Below are positions 1 through 9,479 of a stretch of 64,000 nt of DNA, in pieces. The stretch covers positions 3,224,001 to 3,288,000 of the forward strand of contig CBDFNN010000004.1 of the NCBI GenBank assembly GCA_965250215.1, given 5' to 3'. The position numbers and the translations under genes were made by a program. Positions within the stretch are counted from its first letter, which is position 1, and each line of letters opens with the position of its first letter. This DNA is from CBDFNN01 sp965250215. GTDB lineage: Bacteria > Bacteroidota > Rhodothermia > Rhodothermales > DATKEJ01. The notes beneath the pieces were generated by a model, which saw nothing but the letters and a program-made list of their open reading frames with translations, ran no database searches and was not told the origin of the DNA.

Positions 1-710
1 CTCATCTCAAAAAGCTGTTCAGCGCTGATTTCTGTCAGAGAGTAACTAAGGCTTACATCCTCTATGCTTTTCCCTGGAGCCAAGCTAAATGAAATGAGGG
101 CATATGCCTCATGGCCAAATAGTATCTTCTTTCCGATGTTTTGCCGATCAGCTGAAAGCCAATCTCTTCCTATTTCCACATTAGTAGCATACATCGCTTG
201 ACCAGTTTCAAATTCATTGGTCGCATGTAATTTGAAGCGCTTTCCAGTGGAATAGCTAGCCTCCTCGGTTCTATTGTCGCGAATTCCAATCCGATAAGCG
301 TAGTCACCAGGTTCGAGCTCTACCTCTATATGTCCCTGCAAGTCCTTTTCTGGATTCTTTGTCTCCTCGAAGGTCTCCACTCTGTACTCCTTTTGCCAAG
401 TCTCCTCTCGGATGGTTTTTCCATCTTTGAAAACGTCCAGTAAAATTTCCGGCTTGGCAAGGAACGTGGATGCATTCTCGCCTGCAGCCTCCTTCATGAA
501 TACTAGTCGCTCATGTGGAATACGAAACGAGAGAACAGCCCTTCCACTTGATTCGCTACTAGAGAGTGGGAGCATTTCTGCGTGAATTATCGCTTGCCTC
601 CTGGATGCCGCAATATTGTCGTACCTGCTTCCGCGCTGTGCTAAAAGATCTCCTGCGAACAGGAGTACAAGCAAGCTTAATATTGTCAGTTTTTCGTAAT
701 TAATTTTCAT
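1..710 (-). CDS. Secreted protein, N-terminal part, probable GWxTD-domain family (partial)
   Basis: The frame opens with ATG at 708-710 and runs off the left edge of the window. The N-terminus has a basic start, a hydrophobic stretch and an Ala-Gln cleavage-like end (LLFAGDLLAQ), so export is likely. Around residue 60 is RIPHERLVFMKE, which resembles the conserved 'RIPY-ERLVF-K' segment of GWxTD-domain proteins of the Bacteroidota/Rhodothermota group. The diagnostic C-terminal GWxTD motif would lie outside the window, so the family call is tentative. Its start overlaps the stop of the aminopeptidase gene by 11 bases, suggesting translational coupling at the end of a minus-strand operon. The function of the family is not known to me. 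Confidence 0.5.
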   Translation of the reverse strand, partial: MKINYEKLTILSLLVLLFAGDLLAQRGSRYDNIAASRRQAIIHAEMLPLSSSESSGRAVLSFRIPHERLVFMKEAAGENASTFLAKPEILLDVFKDGKTIREETWQKEYRVETFEETKNPEKDLQGHIEVELEPGDYAYRIGIRDNRTEEASYSTGKRFKLHATNEFETGQAMYATNVEIGRDWLSADRQNIGKKILFGHEAYALISFSLAPGKSIEDVSLSYSLTEISAEQLFEM

Positions 711-2181
711 TCAGTCTGTTTCTCAAATATTGAAGTAAGAGTCTAACACCGAAACCACTTCCACCTTTAGTTCTGTAACCTGAATTGCGACTAAGCCGTG
801 CTGGTCCAGCGATATCAATATGTACCCAAGGATAATCAACAAAGTGCTCCAGAAATTTCGCCGCGGTAATACAACCAGCTTCTCTGCCTCCAACGTTTTT
901 CAAATCTGCAACATCACTTTTTAAATAGTCTGCATATTCGTCATACATCGGTAGAGGAGCTACACGGTCACCACTTTCTTCTCCGGCAGCAATAAATTGA
1001 CGTTCTCGGCTTTTCCATCCTTCCCTTCTGTTTGTCATTATAGCCGCCGCTACCTTACCCAGCGCAACAACCTGCGCCCCAGTCAGTGTCGCTAGGTCGA
1101 CTACTATTTCAGGTTTTAGACTTTTTGCCCACGACAGCGCGTCGGCCAAGACCATTCGGCCTTCAGCATCTGTATTCATGACTTCTACGGTTGCACCAGA
1201 ATGCATGGTTATAACTTCCCCGGGCACGTAGGCATTTAAACCCGGCCTATTGTCGGTAGACGGAATGAGAGCTATTACATGCACTTTCAATTGAAGTCGC
1301 GCGATAGCCATCATGGCCCCATAAACCGCACCAGCTCCTGCCATATCCGTTTTCATCTGGTCCATGGAGTTCAAGGTAGGCTTAAGTGAAAGACCGCCTG
1401 TGTCAAATACGATACCCTTCCCTACAAAAACGATCGGCTTTTTGTTGATGACACCACGAGGCTTCCACTCCAAGATCGAAAAACTAGGTGGGTCAACGCT
1501 CCCCCTATTTACGGCTAGAAGGCCACCGAATTTCCTCCTTTGAATTTCCTTTTTTCCGAGTATTTGAACTTTAATCCCTAATGGTTCAAGCTTCTTTTTC
1601 CCCTGCCGTGCCATGAACTGGGCGCTCTGTTCTCCTGGTGACCAGTTGACAAGATCCTTCGCAAAATTCGTCGACTCGGCGATGGCCAAGCCCGTATTCG
1701 CGCCTCGAAGGATTGCACTTTTATTTTCTCCGACAAAGCAAATCTTAGAAAGAGAGATTAGCGACTTCTTTTCAGATTTGTGCTGGTCGAAGGAATATGC
1801 CCTAAGCCGAATTCCCTCTTGAAGGTATTCCGCGCTATCTCCCTCATCTAGTTTCCACTTTCCCAAAACGACGTTTAGACTTTTTGTTTTTGCTTTCATG
1901 GCAAAAAGGGCCATTTGGCTACCCACCTTTCTTAAGGACTCTGGATCCAATCTTGAATTATTGCCCAATCCGAAAAAAGCGAATCGACTTTTACCATCTG
2001 GTGGAATGACATAAATAATCTCACCTCGATTTGCTTTGAAAAGCTCCTTCCCAACGAGGAGAAATGGTCCGTAGCGTTTGGACAGGGCATTAATTCTTGC
2101 AACGAGACTTTCCTTACTTAACAGCATGAAAGTCAATTCGCCAAAAAGCCTATCGTTGGGACGTTTATAGGATATTTTCAA
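700..2181 (-). CDS. pepA: Leucyl aminopeptidase (peptidase family M17)
   Basis: Cytosolic di-metal exopeptidase that removes N-terminal residues from peptides. The M17 signature NTDAEGRMVLADAL starts at residue 336, and the metal/lysine region VGKGIVFDTGGLSLKP starts near residue 253, followed by MKTDMAGAGAVYGAM. At 493 residues the length is normal for the family. The start used here is TTG at 2179-2181; an internal ATG (MLLSKES, residue 19) would shorten the poorly conserved N-terminal domain and cannot be excluded. It lies 30 bases after the NrnA-like gene and overlaps the next gene, so it probably sits in one operon with both. Catalytic residues appear intact. Confidence 0.93.
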   Translation of the reverse strand: MKISYKRPNDRLFGELTFMLLSKESLVARINALSKRYGPFLLVGKELFKANRGEIIYVIPPDGKSRFAFFGLGNNSRLDPESLRKVGSQMALFAMKAKTKSLNVVLGKWKLDEGDSAEYLQEGIRLRAYSFDQHKSEKKSLISLSKICFVGENKSAILRGANTGLAIAESTNFAKDLVNWSPGEQSAQFMARQGKKKLEPLGIKVQILGKKEIQRRKFGGLLAVNRGSVDPPSFSILEWKPRGVINKKPIVFVGKGIVFDTGGLSLKPTLNSMDQMKTDMAGAGAVYGAMMAIARLQLKVHVIALIPSTDNRPGLNAYVPGEVITMHSGATVEVMNTDAEGRMVLADALSWAKSLKPEIVVDLATLTGAQVVALGKVAAAIMTNRREGWKSRERQFIAAGEESGDRVAPLPMYDEYADYLKSDVADLKNVGGREAGCITAAKFLEHFVDYPWVHIDIAGPARLSRNSGYRTKGGSGFGVRLLLQYLRNRLNEN

Positions 2182-2211
2182 TATGCAGCTGTTATATCAG
2201 ACAACGAATGT

Positions 2212-3249
2212 CTAGATGAATTCAACGTATTCTGGACAGGCGGCAATCACCCTCTCTTTGACCTCATGCAATTCTCCTTTGATAAATGCACCAGATGCGT
2301 TTTTGTGACCACCTCCACCAAACGCAGCAGCCCACTCATTTACGATTGTCTTTTCCTCACTTCTGAAACTAATCTTGACATGATTTGGCATCTCGGTAAA
2401 AATTATCGCTGCCTTTGCAGTGTCAATCGAGAGGAGATGTTCAACGAATCCCTCAATCTGGTCCGTTCTTGTTTCCGTGCTATGTAGCATGTCCAAGGTC
2501 ACTTGGATTATGGCCAAGCGATTCTCGTAAGCCATTTCGAGGCTTTGCATAACCATCCCAAATAGTCGGATCACACCGGGTGTCCGGCTCTTGAATATCT
2601 TATTGTGCATGGGCTCAGGATTGAGTCCAGTCTTTTCTAAAATGTCGGCCACTGCACGATGAACCGCAGGCGTCACCGAATTAAATCTGAAAGAGCCAGT
2701 ATCGGTCATGATCGCGGCGTAAAGAGCCTGCCCCATGAGTTCGTTCATATAGGGCTCTACATCGGTGGAAATTATCCTATGAATCATCTCTCCCGTGGAG
2801 GATGCCGTGGTATCCACATATCTATTTTTTAACCACTTCTCAGGATTTGGATGATGATCGATCAAGTATGTGGGACTTGAGCTTTTACTTATGGCCCTAG
2901 ACAGGTCACCTATTCTCTGTTTTGCATTTGTATCGACGACGAGCACAGCCTCCGCTTCAAGAATTCTCTTCTGCTGCCGAAAGGACTCATCATACTTCAA
3001 CAGGTCCTGACCCTCGGTCAACCAGGACAGGTTTTTCGGGGGAGAATCCGACAATATCATCATCACTTTTTTTCCTTTGTTTCTCAGCCAAAGTCCCATT
3101 GCCAGAACGGAGCCTATCGCATCTCCATCGGGTCTGATGTGCGAGCATAGAACAAAGGAATCGTGCTGTAACAGCTGCTCTAGAAAATCTGTTGGTGAAT
3201 CGAAAGACTTGATGAGATTGAATCGTTTAGTTGAAGTAGACCTTAGAAT
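2212..3249 (-). CDS. nrnA: DHH/DHHA1 phosphoesterase, NrnA-type oligoribonuclease/pAp phosphatase (no canonical start codon)
   Basis: Degrades very short RNAs and, in many homologs, dephosphorylates pAp. Seen in order: HIRPDGDAIGS (motif I), VVDTNAKQRIGD, the DHH motif in LIDHHPNPEKW, AAIMTDTGSFRFNS, and the C-terminal DHHA1 motif GGGHKNASGAF. The first in-frame ATG (3097-3099) lies inside the domain, downstream of the essential HIRPDGDA motif, so it cannot be the true start. Reading upstream, the frame stays open to a TGA at 3250-3252 with no ATG, GTG or TTG; candidates are ATT at 3247-3249 or ATC at 3211-3213. An in-frame ATG at 3271-3273 precedes the TGA by six codons (MGAEELI). I give the longest open frame. 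The gene is either rarely initiated, damaged by one substitution, or mis-sequenced. Confidence 0.85.
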   Translation of the reverse strand: MLRSTSTKRFNLIKSFDSPTDFLEQLLQHDSFVLCSHIRPDGDAIGSVLAMGLWLRNKGKKVMMILSDSPPKNLSWLTEGQDLLKYDESFRQQKRILEAEAVLVVDTNAKQRIGDLSRAISKSSSPTYLIDHHPNPEKWLKNRYVDTTASSTGEMIHRIISTDVEPYMNELMGQALYAAIMTDTGSFRFNSVTPAVHRAVADILEKTGLNPEPMHNKIFKSRTPGVIRLFGMVMQSLEMAYENRLAIIQVTLDMLHSTETRTDQIEGFVEHLLSIDTAKAAIIFTEMPNHVKISFRSEEKTIVNEWAAAFGGGGHKNASGAFIKGELHEVKERVIAACPEYVEFI

Positions 3250-3288
3250 TCAAATCAACTCCTCAGCTCCCATGCTGTTCACTTCATT

Positions 3289-4404
3289 CTACCTAACTTC
3301 GATCGGACTTGGGCTCAACATGAAGGAAAGATCTTTGGCGAAATTTACAAGAGATACCCCACGGACGTTACAAATTATGGAGACGACCAACTCTGAATCA
3401 GGCAGCATAAAAAGTATAGAAGATCCCCCTACTGCTCCTCCAGTATGACCGATATAGCGTCGACCGTCAAAGTGATCGCTGGCCCATCCAATACCATATC
3501 GTGTGCTCGTGCCACTGGCATCCTTCATCGGCTTCGTAAATAGGTCGAATGTTTCGCTTGTTAATACCTTGTTCTGCATCATCCCGAGACCAAATCGAGT
3601 GATATCCGCTGAGGTCGAAACGAAGCCACCACCCGCCCACTTAATACTATTGTCGACCTCCGGCTCAAGTTGCGGCTCTCCATCCTCGTGACGATAAAAT
3701 GACACAAGGGGACCATCCATGACACCATCCAACTCTGGGTATGTGCTCGTCATCTCCATTTCGTCGAAAACGAACTCTCTCATGAATTCAAGAAAAGGCC
3801 TGCCAGACGCGCCTTCAATAGCTGCACTTAGCAAATTCCATCCAAAGCTCGAATAGTGATACTCCTCTCCCGGTATTGAAATAAGTGAGTCATTCGCAAA
3901 AACCATCACGGCATCCTCGACCGAATTGAAATGCTGTTTGCTAAAAAATTCCGATCCTCTATAGTGTCGGATCCCAGCAAGGTGAGAGGCTACCAGGCGA
4001 GGGGTAACTTGGTGGGGCTTTGCGGGAAAGTAAGGGACGTACTCTTGAATTTCGGCGTCGAGATCTAGAAGCCCTCCTTCAACCAATATCCCCAATGCAA
4101 CGGAAGTCAGCGATTTTGAAATACTTGCGATTCGAAATAGGTGTTCAGGTGTCGCTGGCGTTTGGCTTTCAAGATCTGCAAAGCCAAATCCACGATGCCA
4201 AAGGAGTTCATCTCCCTGCCCTATCGCGATAACCAGTCCAGGAATATTTTGGCTTTCCATGAACTCGTCTATCATCAGGCTAGCCAACTCAATCTTTTCC
4301 TCGATAGGATCATGAATTTGGGCGGCAAGCTCACGCTTGACGACAGAGCAAAAGATAGCAGTCATTATGAGGAAGGAGTGGAGCCGAATTAGGAACGTGG
4401 GCAT
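3289..4404 (-). CDS. Serine hydrolase, class C beta-lactamase/D-Ala-D-Ala carboxypeptidase-like, exported
   Basis: Penicillin-binding-protein-fold hydrolase. The SxxK motif is S94-I-S-K97 in RIASISKSLT, the catalytic tyrosine is in YSS at residues 184-186, and the HTGG motif begins at H320. An ASHLAGI segment matches the usual LLxHxSG position. A hydrophobic N-terminus to about residue 28 (ending ELAAQ) suggests export. Such proteins range from peptidoglycan peptidases to esterases, and the substrate cannot be read from sequence. It is the first gene of the minus-strand operon running into nrnA and pepA and is divergent from lolA with 67 bases between. At 371 residues it is typical for the stand-alone domain. 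Confidence 0.85.
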   Translation of the reverse strand: MPTFLIRLHSFLIMTAIFCSVVKRELAAQIHDPIEEKIELASLMIDEFMESQNIPGLVIAIGQGDELLWHRGFGFADLESQTPATPEHLFRIASISKSLTSVALGILVEGGLLDLDAEIQEYVPYFPAKPHQVTPRLVASHLAGIRHYRGSEFFSKQHFNSVEDAVMVFANDSLISIPGEEYHYSSFGWNLLSAAIEGASGRPFLEFMREFVFDEMEMTSTYPELDGVMDGPLVSFYRHEDGEPQLEPEVDNSIKWAGGGFVSTSADITRFGLGMMQNKVLTSETFDLFTKPMKDASGTSTRYGIGWASDHFDGRRYIGHTGGAVGGSSILFMLPDSELVVSIICNVRGVSLVNFAKDLSFMLSPSPIEVR

Positions 4405-4471
4405 AGCATTTGCGTCTTTTGAAGTAGAGGCGGGTGATTAAGAGAGCAACACCAAAGAAATAAAGAAAAAC

Positions 4472-5128
4472 ATGGGTAATTTCAGAATATATAATCTCCT
4501 TTTTGTGGTCATGTCTGTCCTTTTTATTGGACACACTGAGCTGCTGGGACAGGATCAAAAGGCAGATGAGGTCATGAAGCGACTTGAAACCACCTACCAA
4601 GCTCTCGATGCAATCAAGGCTACTTTTAAGCAGACTCTGGCTACGGATTTCACAGATGAGACTTCGTCAATTTCTGGCACCATGATCTTGAAAGGAGAAA
4701 ACTACCGGTTGGAGATGAAGGAGCAGACTCTAGTGACTGATGGTTCCACATCATGGATATTCATTCCCGCTGACAATCAGATCCTCATCAACAATGTTGA
4801 GAGAGACGAGACTATGATTTCGCCATCTGATTTCTTTAACCTTCATACCAAGGATTATACTTCTAGTTATATAGGTAGCGAGTCGATTAATGGCAAGACG
4901 CACGACCACGTCAAATTGACACCAAGTCGTCAAAACTCTTACGTAGCTGAAGCAGACATCTGGGTTCGAAAATCTGACAACATGCCAACGAAAGTTAGTA
5001 TTAAAGATGAAAACCAGACATCTATTGTATTTGAGCTCTCCTCTATTCAAAAAAACCCTCAAATAAATCAATCAACCTTCACCATGGAAATCCCAAGTGG
5101 TGCAGAGGTAATCGATCTTAGGTTGTAA
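4472..5128 (+). CDS. lolA: Outer-membrane lipoprotein carrier protein LolA
   Basis: Periplasmic chaperone that accepts lipoproteins from LolCDE and carries them to the outer membrane. The 218-residue protein has a cleavable signal ending near LLGQDQ. The mature start (ADEVMKRLETTYQALDAIKATFKQT) is the usual LolA beginning, followed by the beta-rich half-barrel (SGTMILKGENYRLEMKEQTL, SWIFIPADNQILINN). It is monocistronic by appearance: it is divergent from the serine hydrolase and ends 20 bases before a strong hairpin terminator. Sequence similarity between LolA families is low, so the call rests on pattern and length. Confidence 0.85.
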   Translation: MGNFRIYNLLFVVMSVLFIGHTELLGQDQKADEVMKRLETTYQALDAIKATFKQTLATDFTDETSSISGTMILKGENYRLEMKEQTLVTDGSTSWIFIPADNQILINNVERDETMISPSDFFNLHTKDYTSSYIGSESINGKTHDHVKLTPSRQNSYVAEADIWVRKSDNMPTKVSIKDENQTSIVFELSSIQKNPQINQSTFTMEIPSGAEVIDLRL

Positions 5129-5148
5129 CTTAATAGGGTTATAATCGC

Positions 5149-5173
5149 AGGGCGGCTTGACCGCCCTTTTTTT
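5149..5173 (+). terminator. Rho-independent terminator of lolA
   Basis: Perfect 7-bp stem AGGGCGG (5149-5155) / CCGCCCT (5161-5167) with a CTTGA loop, followed by a run of seven T residues including the last stem base. It lies 20 bases after the lolA stop. Confidence 0.9.
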
Positions 5174-5213
5174 ATAGCTTGTCGAGAAAGTCTTCCTTCG
5201 CAAAGCGACCCGA

Positions 5214-6293
5214 ATGTTCAAATCACCCCTCGCCTCACTCAGTCCCAAGCTAAAGCGGAATTTTTTCCTCGCTCTAAGTCTGATATTGGGCGTGTTATTA
5301 CTCTACTACACCTTTCGAAAGGTCGATTTTGACGTCGTAGTTGATGCATTGAAAGAAGCCAATTACTGGTGGTTTGCCTTGATCTTCTTTGTGAACCTCG
5401 TCAGTCTTTGGTTTAGATCTTACCGGTGGAAGCTATTGCTGGATGCTCTTCCTGACGAAGATCGCGAGCCGCACGGACATCCCTTCCAACTGAAGAATTC
5501 CTTTTACTCTATGATGATTGGCTATCTGATAAATCAGGCATTGCCACGGGTTGGAGAAGTTGTTAGAGCTACGAATCTCGCGCACCAAGAAAAAGCAAAG
5601 GTCAGCGGAGTTATTGGTACGGTTGTGGTCGAACGAATAATTGACGTTCTGATGCTGGTTCTGGGCTTGTTTGCCTCTGCCTATTTTGCGGCCAGTCGAA
5701 GCGATGGTTTTAATCAATTCGTCGTCGTCCCGATCAAAGCGAAGATAGATCAAATAGGCCCTCTCGGGATAGTTCTCGCCTCTGCCGTCGGAATTGCACT
5801 CTTTTATTTCTTTACGAAATGGATACGTTCTTCTGAGAATCGTGTTATTTCCAAACTTAGACCTCTTTTTGAATCCTTTCTTTCAGGAATACAAACGGCA
5901 TACACCTCGCCCAAGAGATTTGCGATACTCTGGAGTACTCTCGCTGTCTGGGTCTCTTACGTAGTCATGACCTACCTACCCTTCCACATGCTCGGCCAAG
6001 TCGAAGCTTATAATCTTGGATTGAGCGCAGGACTCGTAATGCTTTGCCTCGGAGCGGTTGGTTTTGTCATACCTTCTCCGGGAGGAATCGGCAGTTACCA
6101 TTATATCGTTATGCAAGGTCTAATATTAGTCTATGGATTTACGGAAGCCGACGCCTCTGTTTTCGCAATCCTAACCCACGCGGGTAACATGATTTTCCTT
6201 TCTGCTGGCGGATTCATTTCCCTAATCCTACAAGGAAGCAGTTTAAAAGCTGTAACTGCGCGCGGACAAGAAATGGAGGGCGAAACGAGTTAA
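5214..6293 (+). CDS. Lysylphosphatidylglycerol synthase TM-region/UPF0104 family membrane protein
   Basis: Polytopic inner-membrane protein of 359 residues with about eight hydrophobic helices, the first at residues 15-33. The family signature is visible: LPRVGEVVRA near residue 110 followed by GTVVVERIIDVLMLV, then a late SPGGIGSYHYIV segment. Pfam-type LPG_synthase_TM proteins include flippase-like parts of MprF and the YbhN group; this gene lacks the C-terminal synthetase domain of MprF, so a lipid-transport role is possible but unproven. It overlaps the next membrane protein by one base (TAATG), indicating coupled translation and perhaps a joint role in envelope lipid or glycan export. 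Confidence 0.85.
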   Translation: MFKSPLASLSPKLKRNFFLALSLILGVLLLYYTFRKVDFDVVVDALKEANYWWFALIFFVNLVSLWFRSYRWKLLLDALPDEDREPHGHPFQLKNSFYSMMIGYLINQALPRVGEVVRATNLAHQEKAKVSGVIGTVVVERIIDVLMLVLGLFASAYFAASRSDGFNQFVVVPIKAKIDQIGPLGIVLASAVGIALFYFFTKWIRSSENRVISKLRPLFESFLSGIQTAYTSPKRFAILWSTLAVWVSYVVMTYLPFHMLGQVEAYNLGLSAGLVMLCLGAVGFVIPSPGGIGSYHYIVMQGLILVYGFTEADASVFAILTHAGNMIFLSAGGFISLILQGSSLKAVTARGQEMEGETS

Positions 6294-7639
6294 TGGCTGA
6301 ACAAGAGACTCCAAAGAATTTTTCATCTTCGAAAGCTTCTCTCATGACTTTTGGGACGAGAATCGTCCTAATACCCTTAAAGGTTCTTGTCTTAGTTTTC
6401 GTAGCGAAGGCTCTAAAAGACAAAGGATTTGGTACTTATTCTTTCCTAGTGATGTTTATCGATCTGTTTTTGCCTTTGCTCTTTTTTGGCATGACTGGTT
6501 GGATCACCTACGCGATTTCTTCAAAGGAATATGATGCTAAAGATGTCACATGCCTATCGATTTTCATTTGCACCTTTCATGGTGTGCTTTGCTCTGCCTT
6601 GGTCTTCTTTTTATGGAAGCTTCAAATGTTAGGGGCTACTGGCGAGTCTATTACTTGGGCCATCTTGCTTCCTGTTTTAATCGCAATCCCGCTCAAAGGG
6701 GCCGCCTTTGGGTGCCTCCGAGTTCTAATTGGAATTGAGGCCTTCACAGCGATGAACATTTTCACCTTCATCGAGATGGGACTGCTACCAATCCTTCTGT
6801 TCGTATTTGTAGTTGCTCTACAGATGAGTCTTCTTGGTGCCTCCTATGCTATTCTTTTAACGATTATTGTGCTCACCCTCTGGTCCCTATATCAAACGAT
6901 CAAGGAAACAAGACCTAGGTTTGCCTGGAGCAATAGCTATTTGAAGGAGGGCTACCGCTTCGGTGCAAGAATTTGGATTGGTCACGCTGCGAACACGACG
7001 AACAAACGAACCGACCAATTTCTTCTCGGTTTGGTGTCCGAAAAGTGGTTAGGAATTTATGCTCTAGCCTCAAGAGTCGTTGAACTCATCACGATTATTC
7101 CAGAGGGTGCCGGACCTGTCCTCTTTACGAAGGTAGCCGCAGAAAAAGACGATCTCGTGCGAGTCTCGATTGTGCAGCAAGTAAACCGATTTTTACTATT
7201 TATCGGGATTGTTGCCGGCATCGCCATAATCCCGGTTGCCTGGGTCGGAATCCCGTTAATTTTTGATACTGGATTCTGGGAAGCAAGGCCTGTGATGCTG
7301 ATTCTAATTCCAGGAATTGTCGCGTATCTGACCCCAAAGGTCTTGTCACGCTACTTCATCGGTTCGAACAGACCTTTCATTATGTCCAAGATCGAAATTG
7401 TCGGAAGTATCTCAACCACCCTACTGTGCTATATTCTTATCGAGAGATACGGAATCTATGGAGCGGCCTGGGGCTCCACGATCGGCTACTTCCTGACTCT
7501 TCTAGCATCCGTCTGGTATTTCCGCAAAGCAGCTGGAATAACAGATTCCAAGTTATTTAACATCTCCAAGAATGACATAAAATGGGGCTATGATCAAATA
7601 AAGGGTGGGCTCATTAATTGGAAATCACACAAGGTATAG
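6293..7639 (+). CDS. Oligosaccharide flippase/polysaccharide biosynthesis (MATE-like) membrane protein
   Basis: 448-residue protein with 12 or more hydrophobic segments typical of Wzx-type exporters that flip lipid-linked sugars across the inner membrane. It begins with the usual short cytosolic start followed by a basic-hydrophobic helix (GTRIVLIPLKVLVLVFVAK). The middle contains NKRTDQFLLGLVSEKWLGIYALA, the D-(Q)-hhhG pattern common in this family. Translationally coupled to the upstream LPG-synthase-TM gene. There are no glycosyltransferases next to it in this window, so the cargo is unknown. The following 224 bases to trpE hold no gene. Confidence 0.8.
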   Translation: MAEQETPKNFSSSKASLMTFGTRIVLIPLKVLVLVFVAKALKDKGFGTYSFLVMFIDLFLPLLFFGMTGWITYAISSKEYDAKDVTCLSIFICTFHGVLCSALVFFLWKLQMLGATGESITWAILLPVLIAIPLKGAAFGCLRVLIGIEAFTAMNIFTFIEMGLLPILLFVFVVALQMSLLGASYAILLTIIVLTLWSLYQTIKETRPRFAWSNSYLKEGYRFGARIWIGHAANTTNKRTDQFLLGLVSEKWLGIYALASRVVELITIIPEGAGPVLFTKVAAEKDDLVRVSIVQQVNRFLLFIGIVAGIAIIPVAWVGIPLIFDTGFWEARPVMLILIPGIVAYLTPKVLSRYFIGSNRPFIMSKIEIVGSISTTLLCYILIERYGIYGAAWGSTIGYFLTLLASVWYFRKAAGITDSKLFNISKNDIKWGYDQIKGGLINWKSHKV

Positions 7640-7863
7640 TTGATTCCGCGCTTTTGTGCTCCCGATTTCAAGATCCTAAATATCGGATGACATAGGGCAA
7701 AATCTAACCACCTTGCGGTGATTCTGGCGATCTCGAGCTAAACAACTTAGATACCTAGTACCATTGCTTGAATCTATTTGGTATTTTCGCAAGCCGAGGG
7801 ATGAAGTGCTAGCAAGCCACTCAGACAAATCCAGAACACGAATAAAATTAAAGAGCCAAGAAA
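7640..7863. other. Intergenic region upstream of trpE, no recognised leader
   Basis: 224 bases between the flippase and trpE. I looked for a Trp-rich leader peptide, alternative attenuator hairpins followed by a T-run and a T-box, and saw none; only a small CACC/GGTG hairpin near 7710-7722 is visible. It presumably carries the trp promoter, but no convincing box can be pointed out. Confidence 0.5.
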
Positions 7864-9357
7864 ATGAATAAGGGAGACTTTAAGGCTCTTTGTGAGCGGG
7901 CAAGAGGGGAAGGAAAAGAAAAGTTTTCTGTCTGTATTAGCCGGCGCAGAAGTGCCGATCTTCTAACACCGGTAGGCGCCTTCCTTCGGGTGCATAAAAA
8001 GGGTGACTTCGGTTTTCTATTTGAAAGTGTCGAAGGAGGCGAAAAGCTGGCTAGATACTCTTTCATTGGTACAAATCCAAAGGAGGTCATTGAGACCGAC
8101 GGTGATAGCGTAGTGCTTCGAGATCTTCGTTCAGAGACATCGAAGAATTTGGAAGGTGACATCTTTGACGTTCTTCAAAAGTGGATCGGTCTCTACCCAG
8201 AGTTGGACCAAGCAAACCTCCCAACCTTCACCGGTGGAGCGGTCGGCTATCTTGGATACGACACAATCCGGCTTGTCGAGGAGCTGAAAAACGTGCCTAT
8301 CAAGGACGTCGAAATACCACTCGGTATCTGGTGCATTTTCGATTTAATCCTAGCCTTTGATCACGTCAAGCATCAGGTCGTATTGATGAGCACAGTTTTG
8401 GTGGACCCTACGTCGGATCTAGATTCCTTATTCGAGCGGGCAGGATCTGAATTGGATCAGCTAGAAAAAAGACTCATCGAAGGTGTAATCTCGATCCGCT
8501 CGGACACTATTATTGATGACTCTGAATTGGCCTCGAACATCTCGAAGGAGCAATTCATGACTTCAGTCGAGACAGCAAAAAATCACATTTATAATGGAGA
8601 TATATTTCAGGTCGTCCTGTCGCAACGTTTCGAAATTGGATTTGAAGGAGAGGCCTTTAATCTCTATCGCTCATTAAGACAGGTCAATCCTTCACCCTAC
8701 CTCTACTTTTTCGATTTCGGTAGCTTTGAAGTTGCAGGCTCTTCTCCCGAAGTCTTAATTCGCGTTATTGATGGGCGTGCCGAAGTTTTACCCATCGCAG
8801 GAACTCGGCCGCGAGGCGCCTCCGAGGAGGAAGATCAAAAACTCGCAGAAGAACTCCTTGCCGATCCTAAAGAACGGGCCGAGCATGTCATGCTCGTTGA
8901 TCTTGGCAGAAACGATCTCGGGCGCACTTGTGAAATAGGGAGCGTTCAAGTTACGGACTATGCCTACATCGAGCGCTACTCGCACGTCATGCACATTGTA
9001 TCAAGTGTTGAAGGTCGATTAAGGGAAGATTTGTCGTCTATCGACGCTTTGGCAGCAGCGTTTCCAGCGGGAACCGTTTCTGGAGCACCAAAAGTTCGAG
9101 CGATGGAAATTATTGATGATTTGGAGCCGACCAATCGAGGACTCTATGCGGGTGCTGTTGGATATATTGACCGGACTGGAAATCTCGACACCTGCATTGC
9201 TATCCGAACCATGCTGATCAAAGATCATAAAATCTATGTCCAAGCGGGCGCTGGAATTGTTGCGGATAGCCAGCCGGAGCTTGAGTTTGAAGAGACCTTA
9301 AATAAAGCGAGGGCTTTAAAGGAAGCTATTTTGCAGGCCTCGAAAGGACTTATTTAA
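7864..9357 (+). CDS. trpE: Anthranilate synthase component I
   Basis: Converts chorismate plus ammonia (from TrpG) to anthranilate, the first committed step of tryptophan synthesis. The 497-residue protein has the N-terminal regulatory domain with FLFESVEGGE at 51-60, equivalent to the feedback-related LLES motif but with L to F (LFES). The chorismate-binding domain carries PIAGTRPRGASEEED, DLGRNDLGRTCE, FPAGTVSGAPKVRAME and AGAGIVADSQPELEFEET. It is the first gene of the trp cluster. Whether the LFES variant alters Trp inhibition cannot be told from sequence. Confidence 0.95.
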   Translation: MNKGDFKALCERARGEGKEKFSVCISRRRSADLLTPVGAFLRVHKKGDFGFLFESVEGGEKLARYSFIGTNPKEVIETDGDSVVLRDLRSETSKNLEGDIFDVLQKWIGLYPELDQANLPTFTGGAVGYLGYDTIRLVEELKNVPIKDVEIPLGIWCIFDLILAFDHVKHQVVLMSTVLVDPTSDLDSLFERAGSELDQLEKRLIEGVISIRSDTIIDDSELASNISKEQFMTSVETAKNHIYNGDIFQVVLSQRFEIGFEGEAFNLYRSLRQVNPSPYLYFFDFGSFEVAGSSPEVLIRVIDGRAEVLPIAGTRPRGASEEEDQKLAEELLADPKERAEHVMLVDLGRNDLGRTCEIGSVQVTDYAYIERYSHVMHIVSSVEGRLREDLSSIDALAAAFPAGTVSGAPKVRAMEIIDDLEPTNRGLYAGAVGYIDRTGNLDTCIAIRTMLIKDHKIYVQAGAGIVADSQPELEFEETLNKARALKEAILQASKGLI

Positions 9358-9479
9358 CTTGTTTTTTGTCTTTTTCCTGGTAGCCGTAGATAAGGCAGTG
9401 ATTTTCTTGTGCAGGTCAAGTTTTACCGACCCTTCACACCGGTATTACGTACTTTCCAGAGCTAAAAACCAGTAAAACC

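Noticed and set aside
7640..7863. Possible trp attenuator or T-box before trpE
   Set aside because: No Trp codon cluster, no terminator-like hairpin with T-run, no T-box sequence could be found.
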